Source: Oscillospiraceae bacterium (GTDB taxonomy: Bacteria; Bacillota; Clostridia; Oscillospirales; Oscillospiraceae). Taken from it: a stretch of 38,511 nucleotides of DNA. The stretch is from the NCBI GenBank assembly GCA_024404315.1, contig JAKSQD010000014.1, positions 1 to 38,511 of the forward strand, given 5' to 3'. A program made the position numbers and the translations under genes. Of this stretch, positions 31,410 through 38,396 are shown piece by piece. The first letter of the stretch is position 1; every line of letters begins with the position of its first letter. The notes under the pieces were generated by a model. The model was given only the letters and a program-made list of their open reading frames with translations, did no database searches and was not told where the DNA came from.

Positions 31410-31736
31410 ATGAAACATGAAAAACTCTCTCGTATCCTTCTTTCCCTCGTCCGCTTCGCCGGACTGAACGCCGCTATCCTGCTGCTGGCAGCTCTCTTTA
31501 AGCCGCTGTATATGGCATCTGGTAGCTGCAACTACTTCCTCCTCTGCGTCCTCGTTGGCATCCCCTTCGGAGCCTTTCGCATGATTGTGTTCCTCGTTCC
31601 TTTCCGTCTCGGCATCGGTGAAAGCGTCGGTGTCCTCGTCCTTGACCTTCTGATCGGCGGCATCATCGGCTTCTTTGCCATGTGTGCAATCTACATCAAG
31701 AGCCTGTTCAGCATCGTCAAGGCAGTCATTGAGTAA
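31410..31736 (+). CDS. small membrane protein (DUF6050-like)
   Basis: A 108-residue protein with three hydrophobic stretches: residues about 12-33 (VRFAGLNAAILLLAALF), 40-65 and 72-98. The segment VGIPFGAFRMIVFLVP...GESVGVLVLDLLIGGIIGFF recalls the DUF6050 membrane proteins of Clostridia mobile elements, a recollection not checked. Start ATG 31410 with AAAAGGTG upstream. It ends 14 bases before parA, so it heads the partition operon. Function unknown. Confidence 0.65.
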   Translation: MKHEKLSRILLSLVRFAGLNAAILLLAALFKPLYMASGSCNYFLLCVLVGIPFGAFRMIVFLVPFRLGIGESVGVLVLDLLIGGIIGFFAMCAIYIKSLFSIVKAVIE

Positions 31737-31750
31737 GGAGGACGGACAAC

Positions 31751-32560
31751 ATGAGCAAGAAAGCAAAGGTAACTCTGATTGGCTTGCAGAAGGGCGGCAC
31801 TGGCAAAACCACCGTCACCAGCAATCTGGCATACGCTCTCGCTCAGGAGGGCAAGCGTGTTCTGGTCATTGACTTCGATGCACAGGCAGACTTCTCCGTG
31901 TCCCTCGGCGTGGACGACCCGCACCATGAGCAAATGACCATTGCAAAGCTGGTGGAATTGGAGATGGAGCAAGCGGATTTTCCCGAATCCTCCACCTTCA
32001 TCCGCAGCAAATGCGGCATTGATTTCATCTGCGGCAGCAAATCCCTCTCAGCTCTGGCAATCATCATGCAGCAAGAGCCGGGGAGTGATTTGATTCTCAA
32101 GTACATCGTAGACAGATTCCGCAGCCTGTATGACTACATCCTTATCGACACCGGACCCAATGAGGGCAAGCTGTCCATGAACGCTATGTGTGCGGCAGAT
32201 TCCGTCCTCATCCCTATGGAGGCACAGTGCTTCTCCATGACGGGTGTGCGTGAGTTCCTGACCAACATCCGCAAGACCCGCAGAGGGATGAACACCAAAC
32301 TGACCGTGGATGGCATCGTATTCAACAAGTACGAAAAGCGGACAGCGGTGAATCAGCGGGTTTTCGAGGACATTCAGACCTATTACGGCGAATCCATCTA
32401 TATCTATCAGACGATTATCCCGAAAAACGCCTCTATCGCAACGGCACAGTATGTGGGAGAGCCTGTCGGCTTCTGCTATAAGTATTCCGTAGGCAGCAAG
32501 AGCTTCAAGAATCTGGCTTTGGAGTACCTTGCTAAGAACGAAAGCGGGGCGGCAGGATGA
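31751..32560 (+). CDS. parA: ParA partition ATPase
   Basis: A 269-residue ParA/Soj-type ATPase. The deviant Walker A motif KGGTGKTT is at residues 14-21, the A' motif is VIDFDAQAD near 40-48, and Walker B is YILIDTGP. It has no N-terminal helix-turn-helix, so it is of the short type. Such ATPases coat the nucleoid and position ParB-DNA complexes, giving stable inheritance. Start ATG 31751 with AAGGAGG upstream; its stop overlaps the parB start by 4 bases. Confidence 0.92.
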   Translation: MSKKAKVTLIGLQKGGTGKTTVTSNLAYALAQEGKRVLVIDFDAQADFSVSLGVDDPHHEQMTIAKLVELEMEQADFPESSTFIRSKCGIDFICGSKSLSALAIIMQQEPGSDLILKYIVDRFRSLYDYILIDTGPNEGKLSMNAMCAADSVLIPMEAQCFSMTGVREFLTNIRKTRRGMNTKLTVDGIVFNKYEKRTAVNQRVFEDIQTYYGESIYIYQTIIPKNASIATAQYVGEPVGFCYKYSVGSKSFKNLALEYLAKNESGAAG

Positions 32561-33570
32561 AGCTACAAAACACAAGTCGGAAGCTCGGCTTCTCCGCTGT
32601 TGACCTCCTCACGGAAAACGCTGAAAACTGCGTCGGCGGAGTACGCTTTGCAGAGGTGGAGATTAGCCAGATCGTACCCTTTCACAATCATGTGTTCCGG
32701 CTCTACACTGGTCAGCGTCAGGCGGACATGGTAGCCAGCATCAAGGAACACGGCGTTATGACCCCTGTTATCCTCCATCAGACAGGCAGAAACCGCTATG
32801 AAATGCTGTCGGGACACAATCGCATGACCTGCTCCAAGATGGCAGGTCTCAGCACGGTTCCCGCTATCATCAAGGAATCGCTTACAGAAGAACAGGCAAT
32901 CGCCTATGTCATTGAGACCAATCTGATGCAGCGTTCCTTCACTGACCTCCTTCCCACCGAAAAGGCGGCAGTTCTCAAAATGAGGCTGGACACCCTTTCC
33001 TGTCAGGGCAGACGCAACGACATCCTCCGTGAATTGGAGATTCTGGAACACAGACTCACTTCTGCTCAGTCTGAACAGAAGTCTCCAAAGTCAAAAACTT
33101 CTGCTCAGTCTGAACAGAAGTCAAAACACCCAGCAAGCAGTCGTGAGCTGGTGGGCAAAGAATATGGACTTAGCCCTGCGTCCGTGAGCCGTTACATCCG
33201 GCTCTGCTATCTCATTGACGAGTACAAGCAGATGGTTGACGATGGAGCGGTCAGCAGAGTGGTGGGCGAAAATCTCTCCATGCTCTCCCATGAGGCACAG
33301 CGTTGGGTCTATGATGAAGCTGCGGAGCTTCACTTCAAGCTCACCGAGAAGTATGCAGAAATGTTTCTGGCTGAACAGGAATTGACCCGTGAGCGTGTTC
33401 ACAGCCTGATTGTGGGCGTACAGACCGCAAAAGCTCCCAAACAGCCAAGGCGAAAGGTCAGCGTTCCCCGTACCGTCTATGACAGCTATCTCAAAGGGTA
33501 TTCCGAGGAGGAGATACCGCTGATTCTGGAAAAAGCTCTGCAAGCCTATTTCCCAACAAAGACCGGTTGA
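32557..33570 (+). CDS. parB: ParB-like centromere-binding protein
   Basis: A 337-residue ParB. The N-terminal ParB/Srx domain is evident (GQRQADMVASIKEHGVMTPVIL...YEMLSGHNRMTCSKMAG), with box II as SGHNRM instead of the commoner GERR. Residues 168-190 hold two copies of TSAQSEQKS, encoded by a repeated near-palindrome. A helix-turn-helix follows (LVGKEYGLSPASVSRYIRLCYL), and the C-terminus is a likely dimerisation domain. It should bind the element's parS site and be positioned by ParA. The 4-base overlap with parA shows translational coupling. Confidence 0.9.
   Translation: MKLQNTSRKLGFSAVDLLTENAENCVGGVRFAEVEISQIVPFHNHVFRLYTGQRQADMVASIKEHGVMTPVILHQTGRNRYEMLSGHNRMTCSKMAGLSTVPAIIKESLTEEQAIAYVIETNLMQRSFTDLLPTEKAAVLKMRLDTLSCQGRRNDILRELEILEHRLTSAQSEQKSPKSKTSAQSEQKSKHPASSRELVGKEYGLSPASVSRYIRLCYLIDEYKQMVDDGAVSRVVGENLSMLSHEAQRWVYDEAAELHFKLTEKYAEMFLAEQELTRERVHSLIVGVQTAKAPKQPRRKVSVPRTVYDSYLKGYSEEEIPLILEKALQAYFPTKTG
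33058..33121 (+). repeat. duplicated 25-bp near-palindrome inside parB
   Basis: Two identical 25-base copies at 33058-33082 and 33097-33121, start-to-start 39 bases. Each is an inverted repeat: ACTTCTGCTCAG, a central T, then CTGAACAGAAGT, with a single mismatch between the arms. In frame they encode TSAQSEQKS. A palindrome duplicated in a parB gene is a good candidate for the parS centromere. Confidence 0.85.
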
Positions 33571-33628
33571 AAGTTCACAGTTTCTTCATGGTTCTTCCGT
33601 TTATGCGACAGAATCCTCCCGCTCTTTG

Positions 33629-33637
33629 TGATATAAT
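33629..33637 (+). promoter_or_regulatory. extended -10 of the 33.9-kb operon promoter
   Basis: TGATATAAT is an extended -10 with a perfect TATAAT (33632-33637). I see no good -35 at the right distance (CAGAAT at 33609). Transcription would begin near 33644, 275 bases before the first gene, again leaving a long leader with hairpins. Confidence 0.55.
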
Positions 33638-33671
33638 TCTCTTGTACAACACAAGTGCATTTCCTCTGAAC

Positions 33672-33705
33672 GACACTGACGGAGAGTGGCTGCTCTGTCA
33701 GTGTC
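33672..33705 (+). promoter_or_regulatory. strong leader hairpin without T-run
   Basis: GACACTGACGGAG (33672-33684) pairs over 13 positions with CTCTGTCAGTGTC (33693-33705), one G-T pair, 8-base loop. It lies about 28 bases after the predicted start site. Its GACACTGAC/GTCAGTGTC core recalls the GTGTCAGT hairpin of the ssb leader. Confidence 0.7.
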
Positions 33706-33803
33706 CATCTATTTCTAACTGCTTAGGCTAAAGACCATCTGCTCATCCTGTGGTGGTTTTTATCGTAGGCAGTTTTTTCATGCCTATATCTCCTTTGTTC
33801 TGT

Positions 33804-33842
33804 CCCGTCATGTTGTGATACGCAGCATGGCGGGGCTTTTTT
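33804..33842 (+). terminator. leader hairpin with T-run (candidate attenuator)
   Basis: CCCGTCATGTTGTG (33804-33817) pairs over 14 positions with CGCAGCATGGCGGG (33821-33834), with three G-T pairs and a tight ATA loop; GC and T6 follow. It lies between the promoter and the ribosome site at 33905, so it would have to be read through. Confidence 0.72.
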
Positions 33843-33918
33843 GTTTTTTCGGAGGTGTTCAGTATGATTGCATAGTACATCCATTCCCATTCATCATCAT
33901 TTACGGAGGTTTACGATT

Positions 33919-34530
33919 ATGAGTCAGTTAAACGACAAGCAAGAATACAGCATCAGGGAGTGTCCGAGGCTGGATAACGTGTGGGACTACATCCGCATCA
34001 TGGGCTTTACCGTCACGCCCGAAAATGACGAGAAGAGCGTGGCTTCTATTGCCTACGGGCGTTTGGGTGTCCTGTGTGTGATGGACACCATGGGGCAGAT
34101 CATCCCCAGCAAATCCTTTGCCAAAGACTATGCCGCTCTGTGCCATGATGTGTGCAGGACGCTGATTTGGCGGTATATCGTGTTTCAGCAGAGCGAAATC
34201 CTGCTCAGAACCCGCTTCATGCTGGATGTTCCCGACAGCGAGGATAACGCCTATGACGCATGGAATATCGTCGATGAACTTCTCAGCGACCAAGTTGCCA
34301 TGGGCATTGATGCGACGATGGCACTTTTGGGTATTCTGGATGAGCTTTACTCTGCCAAGGAAAGCGATGATTCCGAGGATGCGGATGCTCCGCAGGAGGA
34401 CGCAGCTTCTCCCAAGCCTATCCACGGTTTCCTGTCCATGCCCTGTCTGCCTCTTGAAAAAGGCTCACCATTCCCCATTGGCATCTGTCTGACCCTCGCA
34501 GGCGAGGAAGAAGAATCGCAGGATTCCTAA
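33919..34530 (+). CDS. unknown acidic-tailed protein
   Basis: A 203-residue protein starting at ATG 33919 (GGAGGT at 33905-33910); a longer in-frame ATG at 33868 is leader sequence. I do not recognise it. It looks soluble, with a helical centre (RTLIWRYIVFQQSEILLRTRFML) and a C-terminal third rich in Asp, Glu, Ser and Pro, ending EEEESQDS. It heads the operon that leads into the second pilus locus, but there is no motif linking it to pili. Confidence 0.65.
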   Translation: MSQLNDKQEYSIRECPRLDNVWDYIRIMGFTVTPENDEKSVASIAYGRLGVLCVMDTMGQIIPSKSFAKDYAALCHDVCRTLIWRYIVFQQSEILLRTRFMLDVPDSEDNAYDAWNIVDELLSDQVAMGIDATMALLGILDELYSAKESDDSEDADAPQEDAASPKPIHGFLSMPCLPLEKGSPFPIGICLTLAGEEEESQDS

Positions 34531-34568
34531 ACTGCCGATCATATATCAATGAAATAAGGACGCACAAC

Positions 34569-34613
34569 ATGAAAGCAATTCTCAGAGAACAGCACAGGAG
34601 GAATGACAGATGA
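34569..34613 (+). CDS. 14-codon mini-ORF
   Basis: ATG 34569, after AAGGA, encodes a 14-residue basic peptide (MKAILREQHRRNDR) and ends at TGA overlapping the ATG of the next small gene. It contains that gene's AGGAGG ribosome site, so it could serve translational coupling. It could also be chance. Confidence 0.3.
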   Translation: MKAILREQHRRNDR

Positions 34614-34783
34614 TTGACCCTGTTGGAATGACGATCTCCATCGTCCTGATTGCGATTGGAGTCTTTTTTATCGGTCTGATTGTGCTTGCGGTGCTGGCAT
34701 CTATCTATGATTTCATCACCGATTCGCAGACATACGGCTTTTACAACAACGGCGGGGCTGAGTATCCGCCGCTGATTTTTTAA
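34610..34783 (+). CDS. 57-residue single-span membrane protein
   Basis: A short gene with an excellent ribosome site (AGGAGG, spacing about 9). The protein begins MIDPVGMTISIVLIAIG and has one membrane helix of about 24 residues (ISIVLIAIGVFFIGLIVLAV), then a short outside or cytoplasmic tail, YGFYNNGGAEYPPLIF. No family recognised. It lies just before the upstream ORF of the second pilus locus. Confidence 0.6.
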   Translation: MIDPVGMTISIVLIAIGVFFIGLIVLAVLASIYDFITDSQTYGFYNNGGAEYPPLIF

Positions 34784-34801
34784 AGGAAAGGAGGGGCAGC
34801 A

Positions 34802-34840
34802 ATGATTCTCTTACCAGACATTCGTGCATCCCCCAAGTGA
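34802..34840 (+). CDS. short upstream ORF (leader peptide candidate) of pilus locus 2
   Basis: A 12-codon ORF, MILLPDIRASPK, behind a very strong ribosome site (AAAGGAGGGG). It ends 40 bases before the second tip-adhesin gene. Its ILLPDIRASP resembles IILPMCRSPP in the leader ORF of the first pilus locus, with different codons for the shared residues. The good ribosome site argues that it is translated. Confidence 0.45.
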   Translation: MILLPDIRASPK

Positions 34841-34880
34841 TTATGGTACAAGCAATCAATTCTATGAAAGCGAGGTATCA

Positions 34881-37800
34881 ATGAAGATCAAACTCAAACG
34901 ATTGCTTACAAGCGCACTGGCATTGCTCATGGCAATCATGCTGGTCTGCGTAAATGTCGGAGGAAACCTTGCTATGGCTGCGGATTTCTCCGGCTCTGGA
35001 AGTATGGATATTGAGGTGCTGGATTATGACGCTGATACCAGCACTGACCCTGCGGACGGTTCCGGCTCTGGCTCCGGCTCAGAGAGTATGGACGTGGAAA
35101 TGCAGGAGGACAATGCCGACATCAGCACCGACCCTGCGGATGATTCTCAAAGCGGAGATACCAGCGGCACGATCAGTGAGCCTATCATTGACATCATCGT
35201 GGATGAGCCTGACGAGAGCATCCCTGATGAAGCTCAGCCTGAGAAAAAGCCCCTGTTCCAGTTTCCGCTGTTCGGCGGTGTCAGTTTTCTGACCGATGAA
35301 GAAGCTGCCGAAGCTGAGGAGGCTGTCGAGGTTGAGGAGGACATTGACGAGAACACCAAAGCCGAGCGTGAGGATGTGGCTGAAACAGAGGTTGAAAACT
35401 CCACCCTTATGACCATGAGTGCTGATTCCGAGGCTGGCAACGGTTCTGACCACGGTGTAGACATCACCTATGCCGCAGATGGCGTGACCACCTTCAGCAG
35501 AGATTCCCTTTCCGCTGGACAGGTGTGGGTGGATAAGTCTGTGGCTAAGACCAATAAGACCGAGACCAGCTTTGAGGAAACTCTGTCGGTCTATGCCGCA
35601 CGGTACACCCACGAATCCACCTATGAAACGGGCAACTATGTCCTTGTTCTGGACACGACCCGTTCCCTCTATCTGGCGGATGAATCCGGTAGCTTTATTA
35701 AGGCTCTGACCTCTGCAACCAACACCATGATTGCGGATATTTGCAAGAATCCGCTGTCGAATGTGTCCGTTGTGGGCTTCTCCGCTGACAATTCCGACCT
35801 GAACAAGTACACCCAACGGAACAAAAACACCTATTCCACCACGGTTTTGCTGGGCATGGGAAACTGGTCGAAGATTAAGAATCCTCTGACCTGTGATGTT
35901 TCCGCAAGCAGTGAATTGTCTTGGTACATCGGTGCAACCACTGACGCAACCAACAGCAAGATTGCCAGCACGGGTAAAAGATACATCTCCTATGGTACTT
36001 TTACGCAGGCGGGCATCGCTCATGCAGCAAACATCCTCTCTCAGCAGACCGATAAGGGCAGTAAAGCCGCCTATATGATTCTGTTGACCGATGGCGTTCC
36101 CACCTTTGGCACTTCCTCTTGGGCTTCTGCCTACACAACCGAGGGCACTGCTTCCTCTAATGTCTGGCGCAGCGAGCATAAGAACATCTTGGGCGAGGGT
36201 AAAGGAGCAGTCCCCGAAGCTGCGGCGTATGTTCCGCTCACCGCTCAGTATTGGAAAACGCAGCTCGCTAAGAGCTATAAGAAGGTAGGCTTTTACTCCG
36301 TCCTGCTTTCCAATGATTCTTATGATTCCGGTGATGAAAAGCTGGCAAAATGGTCTTGCGGTGTCCGAAATGCCAACAGCGCAGGTAACAACGCCACCTA
36401 TGGCATCACCAATACCAGCAACACCAAAACCAACGGCTACTATGGCAGCGTCACGACTGGCTGGGCTATCAACCGAGTTGCAAGTGGTTATACGGGAAGC
36501 TCTACTGCCGAGCTGAAAACGGCTGCATCCACCCTTCTTTCCGCTCTGAAAAAGACAAATTCCTCTGGAAAGGCTTATTGGGAAGTTGCAGGTGCTCAAA
36601 GTGCCACGCAGATAGACACGCCTATCATTGCTCAGTTTGCAGCAATCTCTAACGTGTCGGGGGCAAGCAACAAGACGACTATGCTCAATCACGCTTACGA
36701 GAATTTGAAAACCCACCTCACTTCTGCGACCTACAACACCAAGGCAGGAGCATTGAAGTCTGGAACCAATGTCGTGTTCACTACGACTACGGGCAAGGGA
36801 ATGGTGGTCAACACCGCACCCCAGCTTTCCTATCGTAACGTGAAGTTCCAGCCCACCAGCACCAGCGGCAACGCAACCTCCGGCTACACCTACAACTATA
36901 ACGCCACCTATACCTTAGATGGTGTTTCCACAAAGGTCACTGGCTCGGTTACGGTCAAGGCTGGCTCTCAGAACAATTCCGTGATTACCGTCACAATTCC
37001 CGCCAATCTCGTGAATGAGGCTGGTCTGGCAAACAGCACCTATCCCGTGAAGTGCATCTTCGGCGTTGACCTGTATTCTCAGGACTATCTTGCGGTCTGT
37101 GATAAGTATGGTGAGAAGTTCACCACCTTCACCAATGAATACAACAGCCCTAAGACCACTGTGACCTTCACCACCGACGATGACAACCCCTATTATGCCG
37201 CAACGGGTACTGCCACCGTCAAGAAAGCAGCAAACACCACCAAAACCCTTGATTATGTCTCCTCCACCGCAAAGGGCAGGTCTGGCACTCAGTCCACCGC
37301 TACCCTCGGCAACAACGGACGCATTGACATGGAGCTGGTGGGCTGCAAGATCGAGGTTCTTGTCTGGGAGCTGAATCAGGCTGACCAGACTAAGATTCTC
37401 CCCAACATCCCTTATCACATTGAGGATGCGAACGGCAACCGTGTTTCCATTGACGGAAAACCCCTGTCCTTCACTTCCACCGATAAGGTCATTACCATTG
37501 AAGGTGTCCGTCCCAACGATTATTACATCGTTGCGGATTCCGTCCCCGCCGGTTATGTCATGCCTGCGCCTACCAAAATCACCGTTATCAAGACCCGTGA
37601 TACACAGCATTTTGATGTGTACGTTCCCACCATTCTCATTGATGTCTGGGCAATCGACAAGATCACCGGCGATAAGGTGGATGGCGTGAAAGCTACCCTT
37701 TTCGATAAGGCTGGCAAGGCAGTTTACAAGGACGTTTCCCTCGAATTTATTCGTGAATACGCTCCTGCGGGTGATTACACCATCAAGGTCACTACCGTTC

Positions 37801-38360
37801 CTTCCCGTTACATCCTTCCCGACGATACCAACATCACCGTCAAGGCAATCAGAGAAAAGCAGGATTATATCATCCCGTTGGAGCATTTGGGCAGCATCAC
37901 CGTGAAAAAGTACGATGCAAGCCATCAGCCTCTTGCGGGTGTTTCCTTTACTCTCTCTGATTCCACCGGAAAAATCATCATGCAAAAGACCACTGATAAG
38001 AACGGTCAGGCGGTTTTCATGGATGATTCTTCTCTTGTCGCAGGTGAGTATGTTCTGACGGAAACCAAGACGAAAGCTGGACTTTCCCTCCTCTCCGAGC
38101 CGATTCATGTCACCATTCCTCTGGTTATGACGGACGCAGAGGTAGCCGCTCAAAAGGCTGACACTTCTAAGGGCTGGCACAATGCCGCTGAAAAGCACTG
38201 GTATTTCTATGATGTAACCTATGAAATCTCCAACAACACCAATTTTGCCGTTCCCTCAACCGGCGGCAATCTGAACTACACCATGTTCTGCTTCATGGGT
38301 CTTGTTGGACTGCTCTGTGGCTGCTACATCCTCCTGCCCAATAAAAAGCTGGCACTCTAA
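34881..38360 (+). CDS. VWA-domain pilus tip adhesin, VPSTG-anchored (locus 2)
   Basis: A 1159-residue homologue of the tip adhesin at 8904. The start at ATG 34881 follows GCGAGGTA and yields a signal peptide (MKIKLKRLLTSALALL..., cleavage near AMAADF). The mature N-terminus is longer and very acidic, with Gly/Ser and Asp/Pro repeats (STDPADGSGSGS, ISTDPADDSQ). The VWA domain has DTTRS at 258-262 and LLTDGVPT. The C-terminal Cna_B/SpaA-like domains parallel those of locus 1 (IPYHIEDANGN, VLTETKTKAG). The sorting signal is VPSTG (1124-1128), a hydrophobic helix and PNKKLAL, so the first residue differs from the usual Leu. A backbone pilin follows at 38397. The two loci have drifted in codon use, so the duplication is not recent. 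Confidence 0.9.
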   Translation: MKIKLKRLLTSALALLMAIMLVCVNVGGNLAMAADFSGSGSMDIEVLDYDADTSTDPADGSGSGSGSESMDVEMQEDNADISTDPADDSQSGDTSGTISEPIIDIIVDEPDESIPDEAQPEKKPLFQFPLFGGVSFLTDEEAAEAEEAVEVEEDIDENTKAEREDVAETEVENSTLMTMSADSEAGNGSDHGVDITYAADGVTTFSRDSLSAGQVWVDKSVAKTNKTETSFEETLSVYAARYTHESTYETGNYVLVLDTTRSLYLADESGSFIKALTSATNTMIADICKNPLSNVSVVGFSADNSDLNKYTQRNKNTYSTTVLLGMGNWSKIKNPLTCDVSASSELSWYIGATTDATNSKIASTGKRYISYGTFTQAGIAHAANILSQQTDKGSKAAYMILLTDGVPTFGTSSWASAYTTEGTASSNVWRSEHKNILGEGKGAVPEAAAYVPLTAQYWKTQLAKSYKKVGFYSVLLSNDSYDSGDEKLAKWSCGVRNANSAGNNATYGITNTSNTKTNGYYGSVTTGWAINRVASGYTGSSTAELKTAASTLLSALKKTNSSGKAYWEVAGAQSATQIDTPIIAQFAAISNVSGASNKTTMLNHAYENLKTHLTSATYNTKAGALKSGTNVVFTTTTGKGMVVNTAPQLSYRNVKFQPTSTSGNATSGYTYNYNATYTLDGVSTKVTGSVTVKAGSQNNSVITVTIPANLVNEAGLANSTYPVKCIFGVDLYSQDYLAVCDKYGEKFTTFTNEYNSPKTTVTFTTDDDNPYYAATGTATVKKAANTTKTLDYVSSTAKGRSGTQSTATLGNNGRIDMELVGCKIEVLVWELNQADQTKILPNIPYHIEDANGNRVSIDGKPLSFTSTDKVITIEGVRPNDYYIVADSVPAGYVMPAPTKITVIKTRDTQHFDVYVPTILIDVWAIDKITGDKVDGVKATLFDKAGKAVYKDVSLEFIREYAPAGDYTIKVTTVPSRYILPDDTNITVKAIREKQDYIIPLEHLGSITVKKYDASHQPLAGVSFTLSDSTGKIIMQKTTDKNGQAVFMDDSSLVAGEYVLTETKTKAGLSLLSEPIHVTIPLVMTDAEVAAQKADTSKGWHNAAEKHWYFYDVTYEISNNTNFAVPSTGGNLNYTMFCFMGLVGLLCGCYILLPNKKLAL

Positions 38361-38396
38361 AATCAAAACTCTATTTCTGTGAGGTACTTCTATCGA

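Noticed and set aside
35079-38198. Two long - strand frames opposite the second tip adhesin
   Set aside because: Same type of shadow as in locus 1, no motif seen.
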